From an uncultured Muribaculaceae bacterium (lineage in GTDB: Bacteria; Bacteroidota; Bacteroidia; Bacteroidales; Muribaculaceae), in contig CAJUMI010000023.1 of the NCBI GenBank assembly GCA_910587545.1, positions 1 to 35,498 of the forward strand: 35,498 nucleotides of DNA, written 5' to 3'. The stretch's first letter is position 1. Every line of letters starts with the position of its first letter. The position numbers were made by a program, and so were the translations under genes. The notes beneath the pieces were generated by a model that worked only from the letters and a program-made list of their open reading frames with translations, did not search any database and was not told the DNA's origin. Shown piece by piece: positions 17,257 through 25,753 of this stretch.

Positions 17257-19212
17257 ATGAAAAAGCTCTATTTCTTTTTTGTATTTGTGTTATCGGTGAT
17301 GGTGTGCCGCGCCGATGTAATCACACAAAAACCTGCCGGTAATGTGAAATATTATCAGCGAACGTCAGGTCTGACATATCTTAATGACGGCTCGACTCTC
17401 CATCTCCAGAATCAGGCCGGATTTACAGAAATCGTATATTCCGAGGACGGTTCGAAAGCATGGATCAAAAATCCGATCAGCGGTTTCTTTCCCGAAGACA
17501 ACAGCGACACATCATGGGTAGAAGGCACTCTCAGCGGCGACGGCAAGACGATCACCGTCACATTGGGACAGCAAGTTTTTTATGACGAGAGCCAACAGGA
17601 ATATCTGCTGCTTTCCCTTCTTGACAAGGACAAAGAGTCCCACCAGACCAATTATCTCTGCAACCCTCTTGAAGTTCAGGTTACCTATGTGATCGACGGC
17701 GAAAAAGTATCGCTTCAGGGCACATCGGCAGACAGAATTCTCGGGCTTGTATGGAGCAGCGACAAATCATGGTGCGGTTATGGCGATTACGAGACTGTCT
17801 ACACCGAATACGAACTGCCCGAAGCTGTAACGCCCCCGGCATCGATGGAGACAAAGAAATACAAACTTTCGGCCATTGAATATATGAACGAGGTGGAGAC
17901 CACCTATGCAACAGAAGTCACAGTCGGCTTTGACGGAAATGATGTTTATATCCAGGGCCTCGACAAGTTTATCCCCTCGGCCTGGGTAAAAGGTACTAAA
18001 GAAGGCCGCGCGTTTACTTTTGCCGTGCAGTATGTCGGAAGCGATCCCGGTGAGCGCCGCCACTTCCTCGTCGGCTGGAATCAGGGAGCCGTCGGGCCGT
18101 GTTCGCTGAACTACTATGATGATCTCGATGCATTCGAATGTACTTCTCCGGTCATCATCAACTCGAACCCGACGATGCATAACTACTATGCATACTACCG
18201 AAGCCTGTATATCGGGGATCGGGCAGCTCCGGTCGAACTGCCCGAAGGTGTCAGATCCGAGCGTATGATGATGTCGGGTAAAATCGATGATACAAACCTG
18301 TTCTGGAATGACTTCAGTCGCATCGTCGAAGTTGCCAGGGACGGCGACAAGGTATATTTCCGCGGCCTGAGCTTTGATAACCCCGATGCATGGGCCTGCG
18401 GTACGATGAGCAACGGCACAGTCACCATACCGGCCGGACAGTTCCTCGGTTTCAGCGAGACATCGTCGGTCTATCTCCACGGTATGAACGCCACAATGAC
18501 TGAGTGGCAGGATGTGACATTCAGCTATGACGTTCAGGAAAATTCATACACGACCGACTGCATCATGATTGAGGCTTCTGCCCGCGAACCGAGGACATTC
18601 GCCTGGCGCTATAAACAGGGATTGAAAATCTATGCCGATGAGAATATCCCGTCAGGAGCCGATCCCGAAGACCTGCCTGGTATATCATATTTATTTGAGG
18701 GCGAATGTTACTCCAATACATCACTTTTGCCGAGTGGAAAATTCAGCCGCAATGTGACAGTGGCCTTCGACGGCAATCTTGTTTATGTCAAGGGCTTTTC
18801 TCCCGAACTCCCCGATGTATGGGTGAAGGGTGAGATGTTGCAGAATGTGGTTACATTTGCCAATGCGCAGCCGCTGGGCAACGCCGACGGCCAGGCCCTT
18901 TATTTCTGTGGTGTGGATCTCAATACATGGCAACTCCAGGATTTCACCATGAGCTATGATCCCGACGCAGAGACGTTCACATCGCTAGACCTTGCTCTTG
19001 TCAACAAAGGAACGGCATCGCCGAGCTACACGGTGTGGTATCACAAAGGTTGCACTCTGGTCAAAGACTTGAGCGGGATCGAAGATGTGACAGTCGAGCC
19101 GACCGCAGGCGAGGATGTGATCTACAATCTCCAAGGAGTGCGTGTGAGAGGCGAACTGCGTAGCGGCCAGATCTATATAATCAACGGCAAGAAGGTGCTT
19201 TATCGTCGTTAA
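17257..19212 (+). CDS. Secreted repeat protein with T9SS-like C-terminus
   Basis: A 651-aa protein with a signal peptide (1-19). Four related units share a core of hydrophobic-V-x-FDG-N/D-x-V-Y-(I/V/F)-(Q/K/R)-G, then P-x-x-W-V-K-G, then a beta strand: about 57-97 (degenerate), 219-257, 356-394 and 499-535. Between them lie linker blocks ending in W/Y-rich strands. The last ~35 residues (VIYNLQGVRV, then GQIYIINGKKVLYRR) resemble the C-terminal sorting regions of Bacteroidales surface proteins. I do not recognise a named family or catalytic motif. The all-beta repeat plan suggests a surface adhesin or binding protein. It is monocistronic, with its own promoter and a terminator shared with the convergent efflux operon. 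Confidence 0.85.
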   Translation: MKKLYFFFVFVLSVMVCRADVITQKPAGNVKYYQRTSGLTYLNDGSTLHLQNQAGFTEIVYSEDGSKAWIKNPISGFFPEDNSDTSWVEGTLSGDGKTITVTLGQQVFYDESQQEYLLLSLLDKDKESHQTNYLCNPLEVQVTYVIDGEKVSLQGTSADRILGLVWSSDKSWCGYGDYETVYTEYELPEAVTPPASMETKKYKLSAIEYMNEVETTYATEVTVGFDGNDVYIQGLDKFIPSAWVKGTKEGRAFTFAVQYVGSDPGERRHFLVGWNQGAVGPCSLNYYDDLDAFECTSPVIINSNPTMHNYYAYYRSLYIGDRAAPVELPEGVRSERMMMSGKIDDTNLFWNDFSRIVEVARDGDKVYFRGLSFDNPDAWACGTMSNGTVTIPAGQFLGFSETSSVYLHGMNATMTEWQDVTFSYDVQENSYTTDCIMIEASAREPRTFAWRYKQGLKIYADENIPSGADPEDLPGISYLFEGECYSNTSLLPSGKFSRNVTVAFDGNLVYVKGFSPELPDVWVKGEMLQNVVTFANAQPLGNADGQALYFCGVDLNTWQLQDFTMSYDPDAETFTSLDLALVNKGTASPSYTVWYHKGCTLVKDLSGIEDVTVEPTAGEDVIYNLQGVRVRGELRSGQIYIINGKKVLYRR

Positions 19213-19253
19213 AAATCCGCCGTGACAACGGACGGTGAGACAATCCGTCAGAT

Positions 19254-19292
19254 AAAATGTCGTCATCATGATTATGGTGGCGACATTTCTTT
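19254..19292. terminator. Bidirectional terminator between convergent genes
   Basis: A 15-bp stem (AAATGTCGTCATCAT with ATGGTGGCGACATTT, two G-T pairs) closes a GATT loop at 19255-19288. It is followed by CTTT on + and by TTATC on -. It lies between the repeat protein stop (19212) and the end of the kinase pseudogene (19303), so it can serve both strands. Confidence 0.7.
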
Positions 19293-19302
19293 AGGATGCA
19301 GT

Positions 19303-20536
19303 CTATTTATTGACGGGTGTCTGTGGAAAGGTGACCGAAAAGCGAGTCAGTCGGTCGGGCCCGGTCGCGAGTGAAAAATTTGCGCGGTGGCGACGGAGTA
19401 TGTCGGAGATGAGCATGAGACCGAGCCCTCGGTCGGTATGCTTTGTCGAGAAAAAAGGTGTGAAAAGCCGATGTGCGTTTTCTTCGGATATGCCCTTGCC
19501 GTCATCGATGATCTCGAGAGTGCAGGGAGCTGTGCGCAATACAATGTGTCCTGCGGCGGCGCCGATACTCTCCACTGAATTTTTGACGGCATTGACAAGC
19601 ACGCGGTGTATCAGCATACGGTCGAGAGCAACTGTCGGCTCCGAACTGTCGAGATCGGCTGTCAGACTGATGCCCGCGGGACAGATCTCGGACAGGAAGC
19701 GCATCGATTCAGTGACAAATTCATTGAGGCTGACCGTCTCGAGTTAGGGATCGGGCAGTTTGACGACATCTGAGTAACCTTTGACGAAGCCGCCTATTCA
19801 GGCAACTGTCGCAACAGGAACCGATGGCTGCCGATATCCCGTCATCGTCACTGTGAAGAGCCGCCAGGGTCTCAAGTACCGAAACCACCCCGCCGAGGGT
19901 ATTGTTGACTTCGTGGCTCATGGTGCGCACGATCTTGGTGAATACGGCTGTTTCGGCTTCAAGAATTTCATCGGTAAGACGTTCGACAAGAAAGAACGGG
20001 CGCCGGAAACCTCTGTCCATGAAGAACAGTCTCGAGCAGCGCAGTATCTGTACGGCTGACGGGCGGATGGTGAACTGAGAGTTGTCGGGAAGCGATGAGA
20101 GAGTCCCGAGCAGTTCGGGCGACGCCATGGCGTCGAACGCCGGATTGGTCTTCTCGATGACGCCTTCAAAGGAGCACTGCGCGATGCCCATCGGTGAGGC
20201 CTCGACGATTTGGGCAAGAAAGCTCTCCTGCTCAAGATTTTTCAGGCGCTCGGCCTTAAGACCTGATATAATGGTGTTGTACAGCTCGACCATCTCATCG
20301 GCTTCCTTTTGTCCGGTGTGACGCAGGCGGCTGGCGAAATCCTGACTTCGCAGCAGGTCCATGCCGGCGTGGACGGTCTTGATCGGCATAGCCATCGACC
20401 TATAGAGCAGTAGTATCGCCGCTGCCGCGAGACCGAGACACAGATACACGCCGGACTGAAGATCCGATAATTCCAGAGCTGCAGCCGCAGCTACGAGCGA
20501 CATGGCCACCGAAAGCCACAGTGAGGGTTGTTTCAT
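19303..20536 (-). pseudogene. NtrB-like sensor histidine kinase, broken by frameshift and stop
   Basis: The reading frame from 20536 encodes two N-terminal TM segments (about 6-21 and 28-46), a HAMP/PAS-like region and an H-box with H208 (TMSHEVNNTLGG). It runs to about codon 247 (CDSCLN, 19796). One net extra base near 19793-19795 then moves the natural continuation (GGFVKGYSDVVKLPDP) into another frame. That frame meets TAA at 19746-19744, after which LETVSLNEFVTESMRFL and an intact ATPase domain follow (N-box NAVKNSVESI, DDGKGI, RGLGLMLI) to 19303. All catalytic boxes survive on both sides, so the lesions are recent or are sequencing errors. TAA is one transition from CAA. Without correction, the product ends at 19721 after 24 foreign residues. 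The start overlaps the regulator stop as ATGA. Confidence 0.85.
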
Positions 20537-21066
20537 TTTATGCCGAATTTTTCCATGCGTCTGTAGAGCGACTGGCGTGTGATGCCCAGGAGCCGGGCTG
20601 CGCCGGCGATGCTGCCGTCAGTCTGACGGAGAGCCTTTTCAATCGTTTTCCGTTCAGTGATGTCGAGGGTGACGGGCGTGTCGGCGAGGTGTTTCTTTTC
20701 GGCTTCGCCGAGAGTCTTGCGTATCCTGGCCATGAAATCGCGGTTAGACCAGGGTTTGGTCACAAAGTCGACCGCGCCGTGGGACATGCCTTCGACGGCC
20801 AGAGGCACCGTAGCCCATGCCGAGAGCATTATCACCGGCGTCTGTGGCGCGAGTATCCTGATCTTGCGTAGCATCTCCACGCCCTGCCGTCCGTCTGTGG
20901 TAAGCCGTAGATTCATGTCGAGGATTACCAGTTGAAGGTCGTCGCGACGCGCGGCCTCGAGCGCTTCGGCCTCGGTGGCCACGGCCATGTACTCGAAACC
21001 TGCCTGCCGGAGCATCAGCCCTATCGACAGTCTTATGGCCTGATCATCATCAACTATCAGTATCAT
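20533..21066 (-). CDS. Response regulator with receiver and Fis-type HTH, no AAA+ domain
   Basis: A 177-aa regulator. The receiver (1-115) has D6-D8, phosphoacceptor D50, S82 and K104 (TKPW). After a short linker, residues about 135-177 are a Fis/NtrC-type helix-turn-helix (IEKAL, GSIAGAARLLGITRQSLYRRM). The central sigma-54-interacting AAA+ domain of NtrC-type proteins is absent, so it should bind DNA but not drive sigma-54 open-complex formation. This resembles the PrrA/RegA/ActR layout. It lies 9 bp after the TolC-like gene and 4-base-overlaps the broken kinase, its presumed partner. It probably controls the efflux operon it belongs to, which is inference from position. Confidence 0.9.
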   Translation of the reverse strand: MILIVDDDQAIRLSIGLMLRQAGFEYMAVATEAEALEAARRDDLQLVILDMNLRLTTDGRQGVEMLRKIRILAPQTPVIMLSAWATVPLAVEGMSHGAVDFVTKPWSNRDFMARIRKTLGEAEKKHLADTPVTLDITERKTIEKALRQTDGSIAGAARLLGITRQSLYRRMEKFGIK

Positions 21067-21075
21067 ATCGCAAAT

Positions 21076-22560
21076 TTAATGAATGTTTATGTATTTTTCA
21101 AAATCGATGTTTATGTCACCGCGTGTCGAATAGTCATAGAGTGTCAGCGAACGGATCTGATACCAGTAGTTCCAGAATTTGTAGAGCTGGTTGATGTATT
21201 CGCGGCGCGAACTGTCTTTGCTCGCCCGCGAGTCGTTGAGCTCGAGGGGCGACAGCTTGCCTATCATATAGGTCTCGACATTGGTGCGGTAGCGCCGTCC
21301 GGCGATCTCGGCTGCCTTGACGGCGAGATCGAGCTGATGCCGCTGGTTGGTGAAGCGTTCGACGAGTATGAATATGTCCTGATTGAAGTTCATGGTCTCG
21401 CGGCGTATGCGGCTCTCGGTGACGCGTCGGCGGCTCTCGGCCACCTTCACGCGGCCGCGGCGCTTGCCCCAGTCGACCAGAGGGAGCGAGAATCCGACAG
21501 ATGCCAGTTCGTTGCCGCGCAGATGGCGGTAGGCGCCGTTGAAGTCGTTGTCGGTACCTGTGTAGCCGATCTGGGCGAACAGGTTGATCTCGCGCAGATC
21601 GCCTTTGGCTTTCGCGACCTCGTAGTCGGCCTCGAGTTGCTGACGCAGCATCGTCTTGACAAACTTGTTGTTGGTGAGCGCGCGGTCGAGGGCATCGGCA
21701 AACACGATCTCGGCCTGAGGCACATCCTCGGGTACAGACGGCACTATGTCGACGTCGTCCTCAAGATCGAGAAACGCTCTGAGACGGAACATGTCGGATT
21801 TGAGTTCGCTGAGATTGTCGGTCAGCGACGAGCGCGCGTCGATGACGTTAAGTTCCATCTGCAGCAGATCGTTCTGACTGATCATGCCCATGCGCCGTTT
21901 TTCCAGGGCCACGTCATAGAGGCGTTCGGCGTTCTCGAGGTTCTGGCGGGCAATGTCGACGTTTTCACGGCTCATGAGCAGGGTGAAATAGTAGTCGACA
22001 GTAAGACGTGCCACGTCCTCTGTAGCGCTGAGGAAGGCGGCTTTGGCCTCGGCATACCGCACGGGCTCGATGCGTCGGTCCCACCGCAGGTTGTTGACGC
22101 CGAAAAGCGGCTGCGACAGCGACACAGCCAGAGGTATGGACATGAAGCGGTTGCCAGTAGCCCCGTCGTACTGCCGCAGAAAGTCGAGCGACGAGTTGAC
22201 CGAGATCTTGCCGCCGGTGAGCGGTATGTTCTGGGTTAGCGCAAGTTGCCCGCTTGCCTGCAGGGTGTTGGTGGCGACGAAGCTGTAGCCGCCGTCTTCA
22301 TTCATATAAGAACTGTATTGCCTGGCATACGATGGGGCAGTGGCCTTGAATGTGAGTTCGGGCAACTGTTCGGCCTTGAACGAACGCCATTCCCAGTATG
22401 AGCTGCGCAGCTCGTCGAGCGCCTCGGCAGCGTCGACGCTCCGCACTCTCGCCATGGCTATGGCGTCGTCGAGCGAGAGGAGCATCTCCCCGCCGCTCTG
22501 CGCGAGAGCGCAGAGGGCTGAAGACGCAACAAATATGAATGGAAGAAAAAGCTGTTTCAT
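21076..22560 (-). CDS. TolC-family outer membrane efflux protein
   Basis: A 494-aa outer membrane channel. I use the ATG at 22560, which overlaps the permease stop as ATGA and gives a clear signal peptide (MKQLFLPFIFVASSALCALA). The longer frame upstream is permease DNA in another frame. The mature protein has the two-fold repeated helical layout of OEP/TolC proteins: LSLDDAIAMARVRS at the N-terminus, the ENAERLYDVALEKRRMGMISQNDLLQMELNVIDA helical hairpin, and a second copy with NQRHQLDLAVKAAEIAGRRY and YMIGKLSPLELNDSR. It provides the exit duct for the ABC efflux pump encoded just upstream. Confidence 0.93.
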   Translation of the reverse strand: MKQLFLPFIFVASSALCALAQSGGEMLLSLDDAIAMARVRSVDAAEALDELRSSYWEWRSFKAEQLPELTFKATAPSYARQYSSYMNEDGGYSFVATNTLQASGQLALTQNIPLTGGKISVNSSLDFLRQYDGATGNRFMSIPLAVSLSQPLFGVNNLRWDRRIEPVRYAEAKAAFLSATEDVARLTVDYYFTLLMSRENVDIARQNLENAERLYDVALEKRRMGMISQNDLLQMELNVIDARSSLTDNLSELKSDMFRLRAFLDLEDDVDIVPSVPEDVPQAEIVFADALDRALTNNKFVKTMLRQQLEADYEVAKAKGDLREINLFAQIGYTGTDNDFNGAYRHLRGNELASVGFSLPLVDWGKRRGRVKVAESRRRVTESRIRRETMNFNQDIFILVERFTNQRHQLDLAVKAAEIAGRRYRTNVETYMIGKLSPLELNDSRASKDSSRREYINQLYKFWNYWYQIRSLTLYDYSTRGDINIDFEKYINIH

Positions 22561-23780
22561 TGATCTTTGAGAGCTTCGGCTGGATTTATTTTCATTGCCT
22601 TGCGGGCAGGGAAGAGAATGCCTGCGACTATAGTCAGCGCGAGTATGGCCGCAGTGACCGGAATCATGGACCACAACAGCCATCCGGGAAGTTCGAGCCC
22701 GAGTTCGACCTGAGTGATCACCAGCGCCGCCAAGGCGACTATGAATGGAATGGCAAACACGAGTATCATGAGTCCTTCGGAGATTAAGCGGCGGAACACC
22801 TCGCTGTCAGTGGCGCCGTTGACTTTTCGCAGGGCTATCTCGGGGATGCGTTGCTGGGTGCGGTACCAGAAGGATCCGAGTATGCCGAGGAATACGGCCA
22901 CCAGTAGAAAGATAGCGCATGCAGTGAGATTGCGCGTCATATTGTCGAACTGAAGATGTGCGCTCTCGCGTCGCTTGTCGATGGTCATGAGATCGGATAT
23001 GTAGACGTTGCCCGACTCAAGATATGACGATGACAGCGACTCCATGAATTCGCGGCTTTTGCCCTCCTTGGCGCGTATTGCTATTTCTGACGGCATCCAG
23101 TCGGATGGAGTGCCGGCAATGACCATGCCGGCTGTCATCGGTTCATAATCGGCGCGGCGTATGGCGTTGACGAGGGCTCCGACTTTGACTACATTGGACG
23201 AGTCTCCGCAAAAGACTTCATGCCCCACAAGATCGGCCGGAACGGCGCTGCCCTGACCTTCATAGTTGGTGTCGGAGATCAGCAGCGCGCCTTCGTCGAC
23301 CATAGCGGCGAGCCGGGCGGGAGTCTCACCCCGCAGACCGGTGATACGCAGGGTGCGCACCAGATCGGGAGACATGTAACGGAAGTTGGCCATGTAGTAG
23401 GTGGTGCTGTCGGTGTCTTTCGACTTCAGCATACTACCCGAGTAGTTATAATTGTAGGGTATGGCGTTGGTTCCGGTGCCGGCATCTTCGACGTAAGGGT
23501 TGTTTTTGAGATTGACGAGCAGCATCTCGAGGTCGGTATTGTAATTATGGAGGCTGTCGGGGTAGGGGCTGAACGTGGATGCCGACTGTGGTATATAGCC
23601 GAGGCGTCCGATATGGATGTCGGAAAAATCGATACCTGCGGGCCTCTGGTAGATATATGCTAAAGAAGCGAGGCCTCCCGCTATGGCAAACAGCACCGTT
23701 CCCACGACGACAAGTTCGACCGTCATCCATACGTTGCTGCGCCATTCGTTGCGCATCTGTGATAAAAGTTTGCGTTTCAT
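22557..23780 (-). CDS. ABC transporter permease (MacB/FtsX type), second subunit
   Basis: A 407-aa permease with one N-terminal TM (about 17-42), a large periplasmic domain of the MacB_PCD kind, and three C-terminal TM helices. The FtsX-type coupling motif is visible (ALRKVNGATDSEVFRRLISEG) before the second TM group. It starts 2 bp after the first permease, which is a different but related protein, so the transporter is probably a heterodimer served by one ATPase. The substrate is unknown. Confidence 0.9.
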   Translation of the reverse strand: MKRKLLSQMRNEWRSNVWMTVELVVVGTVLFAIAGGLASLAYIYQRPAGIDFSDIHIGRLGYIPQSASTFSPYPDSLHNYNTDLEMLLVNLKNNPYVEDAGTGTNAIPYNYNYSGSMLKSKDTDSTTYYMANFRYMSPDLVRTLRITGLRGETPARLAAMVDEGALLISDTNYEGQGSAVPADLVGHEVFCGDSSNVVKVGALVNAIRRADYEPMTAGMVIAGTPSDWMPSEIAIRAKEGKSREFMESLSSSYLESGNVYISDLMTIDKRRESAHLQFDNMTRNLTACAIFLLVAVFLGILGSFWYRTQQRIPEIALRKVNGATDSEVFRRLISEGLMILVFAIPFIVALAALVITQVELGLELPGWLLWSMIPVTAAILALTIVAGILFPARKAMKINPAEALKDQ

Positions 23781-23782
23781 TG

Positions 23783-25030
23783 TTACTTGGCGTTAATGGC
23801 TTCCACCGGATTAAGACGGCTTGCCTGCCATGCCGGCGCTGCCGCACTGAGAATGTTGAGAATAAAGCATGCACCGAAGGCATAGACGAAGATCTGCGGA
23901 CTGACGAGCATCGACAGGGCTGGACGCGCGCCCGGATCGTAAAGACCGTCGTAGAAGAGGGCGAAGACTATGGCGAAGATGAGGCCGATGAGTCCGCCGA
24001 TCAGCGTGACGATGAGGCTTTCGGAAATGATGTCGGAGATGATGCGCTTGCGTGTGCAGCCGAATGCCCGCTGTATGCCGATCTCATTGACTCGCCGGCG
24101 CAGGCGGCTGTGGAGCATGCTGCTGAGGTTGATGGCCGGGACGATGAGCAGGATGATGTAGATGACGAGGCGGACGGTTCTTGCCCTGCCGGGATTGGGA
24201 GTGGAGTTGCTGCCATCGAGCCCGGTGGCCACGGTCTCCTGATCGTAGGGTGCGTTGTGGTAGACTGTCTTCTTGCCGTCGGCCTCGAGTTCGCCGTCCA
24301 TGGCGGCATAGCGTCCTTTGACCTGCTCGCGGACGTGCTCGAAGTCGACACCTTCGTCGACAAGCATTGCGGCCATGACGTTTCCGAAATAGCCGTCATC
24401 GCCCCAGGTTCTGTCTTTGAGCGGACCGAACACCTGTCCGTAGGCCTGTGATGCGAGGATCGACACGTCGGCGACTACGCCTATCAGTTCGTAGTCGTTA
24501 TGGTCGAGCTCGAAATGCTGACCGACGGGATTTTCATCGCCGAACAGCTCACGCGCGACCGACTCTGTGACTACGGCGAGATTGCGCTTGGCATCTACCT
24601 CGTCGGCATTGTAATAGCGTCCGGCGAGAAGGTCGAAGTCGAAGATCTTCCAGAAGATGTCGTCGGTAGTGCGGAAATGGACGGTCAAGGTTTTATCGGT
24701 GATGCCCTTGGCGTCGACGGGGGTATAGCCGTGCTCGACGTAGCTGACGGCTTCAACGCCGTCGAGATCTTCGTAGAGGTATCGTGCAGACTTTAGACTC
24801 AGCCGAGACGAGCTGTCACCGTTGCCGTTGACATCTGTGGTGTGCATGTTGCAGCCGTAGAGCATGCGGTCGCGGTTTGACTCGGGAGCATACGGGAGGA
24901 TGCTCACCTGCTGCATCATGACCACGGTCATGATCAGGAAGATCGACAGCGCTGTACCTATTATGGTGACCCATGCGATGACGGGCTGGTTGCGCATGTC
25001 GTAGAGTATGCGTAATATCTTTGTCTTCAT
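23783..25030 (-). CDS. ABC transporter permease (MacB/FtsX type), first subunit
   Basis: A 415-aa permease with one N-terminal TM (about 18-41, PVIAWVTIIGTALSIFLIM), a periplasmic MacB_PCD-like domain, and three C-terminal TM helices. The FtsX coupling helix reads EIGIQRAFGCTRKRIISD. It sits 28 bp after the ATPase gene and 2 bp before its paralogue. These mechanotransmission-type permeases do not form a classical import pore; they drive tripartite efflux of peptides, toxins or drugs from the periplasm. Confidence 0.9.
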   Translation of the reverse strand: MKTKILRILYDMRNQPVIAWVTIIGTALSIFLIMTVVMMQQVSILPYAPESNRDRMLYGCNMHTTDVNGNGDSSSRLSLKSARYLYEDLDGVEAVSYVEHGYTPVDAKGITDKTLTVHFRTTDDIFWKIFDFDLLAGRYYNADEVDAKRNLAVVTESVARELFGDENPVGQHFELDHNDYELIGVVADVSILASQAYGQVFGPLKDRTWGDDGYFGNVMAAMLVDEGVDFEHVREQVKGRYAAMDGELEADGKKTVYHNAPYDQETVATGLDGSNSTPNPGRARTVRLVIYIILLIVPAINLSSMLHSRLRRRVNEIGIQRAFGCTRKRIISDIISESLIVTLIGGLIGLIFAIVFALFYDGLYDPGARPALSMLVSPQIFVYAFGACFILNILSAAAPAWQASRLNPVEAINAK

Positions 25031-25058
25031 AATAAGTCAATGTGATAAGTCAATGTGG

Positions 25059-25733
25059 TCAGGAGATTATACGTCCGTCGAAGAATCTCACCGTCCGGTC
25101 GGTCTGGTGGGCCTGGGCCTCGTTGTGTGTGACCATTACGATAGTGATGCCGTCCTCGCGGTTGAGCGAGTGGAGCAGATCCATCACTTCGGCGCCCATG
25201 CGAGAGTCGAGATTGCCCGTGGGTTCGTCGGCGAGAACGATCGAAGGACGTCCGACAATGGCACGGGCTATGGCCACGCGCTGGCACTGCCCGCCGCTGA
25301 GCTGAGAGGGCAGGTGTTTCTTCCTGTGGGCCATGCCGAGGCGTTCGAGCACTTGATCTACGCGCTCGCGACGTTGGGCGGAGCTTATGCCGGAGCGGTA
25401 GGTCAGCGGCAGTTCGACGTTGGCTGCGACGCTGAGCGACGGGATCAGGTGGAAACTCTGGAATACAAAGCCTAAGTTGGCGTTTCGGAAGTGCGACATC
25501 GTCGTGTCGTCTAATGAATTGCAGTCTGTGTCGAGAAGACGGACGGAGCCGGCGGTCGGCTTGTCAAGCAACCCGATAATATTCAGAAGCGTGGATTTTC
25601 CGCAGCCCGATGACCCCATGACGCTGAGAAATTCGCCCTTGTCGACGTTGAGATTGATGTTCTCAAGGGCTGTGGTTTCGATCTCTTTGGTGCGGTAAAC
25701 TTTTTCGATACCGCTCAGTTCGATTAATGCCAT
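25059..25733 (-). CDS. ABC transporter ATP-binding protein (MacB/LolD type)
   Basis: A 224-aa ATPase with Walker A GSSGCGKST (40-48), Q-loop Q92, signature LSGGQ (145-149, followed by C instead of the common Q), Walker B IVLADE (165-170), and an H-loop in VTHNEAQ. Length and the T-T-M-S-H/FRNANLGFVFQSF region place it in the LolD/MacB/FtsE group. It is a stand-alone ATPase, unlike fused MacB, and serves both downstream permeases. Confidence 0.95.
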   Translation of the reverse strand: MALIELSGIEKVYRTKEIETTALENINLNVDKGEFLSVMGSSGCGKSTLLNIIGLLDKPTAGSVRLLDTDCNSLDDTTMSHFRNANLGFVFQSFHLIPSLSVAANVELPLTYRSGISSAQRRERVDQVLERLGMAHRKKHLPSQLSGGQCQRVAIARAIVGRPSIVLADEPTGNLDSRMGAEVMDLLHSLNREDGITIVMVTHNEAQAHQTDRTVRFFDGRIIS

Positions 25734-25753
25734 GATTGTGATTATTAGAGTTT

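Noticed and set aside
20932..22239. A 435-codon open frame on + opposite the TolC-like gene
   Set aside because: Composition follows the complementary strand; no signal peptide or family pattern, whereas the - strand gives a full TolC-family protein.
23579..24451. A 290-codon + frame opposite the permease genes
   Set aside because: Antisense shadow with no recognisable domain; both permeases are intact on -.
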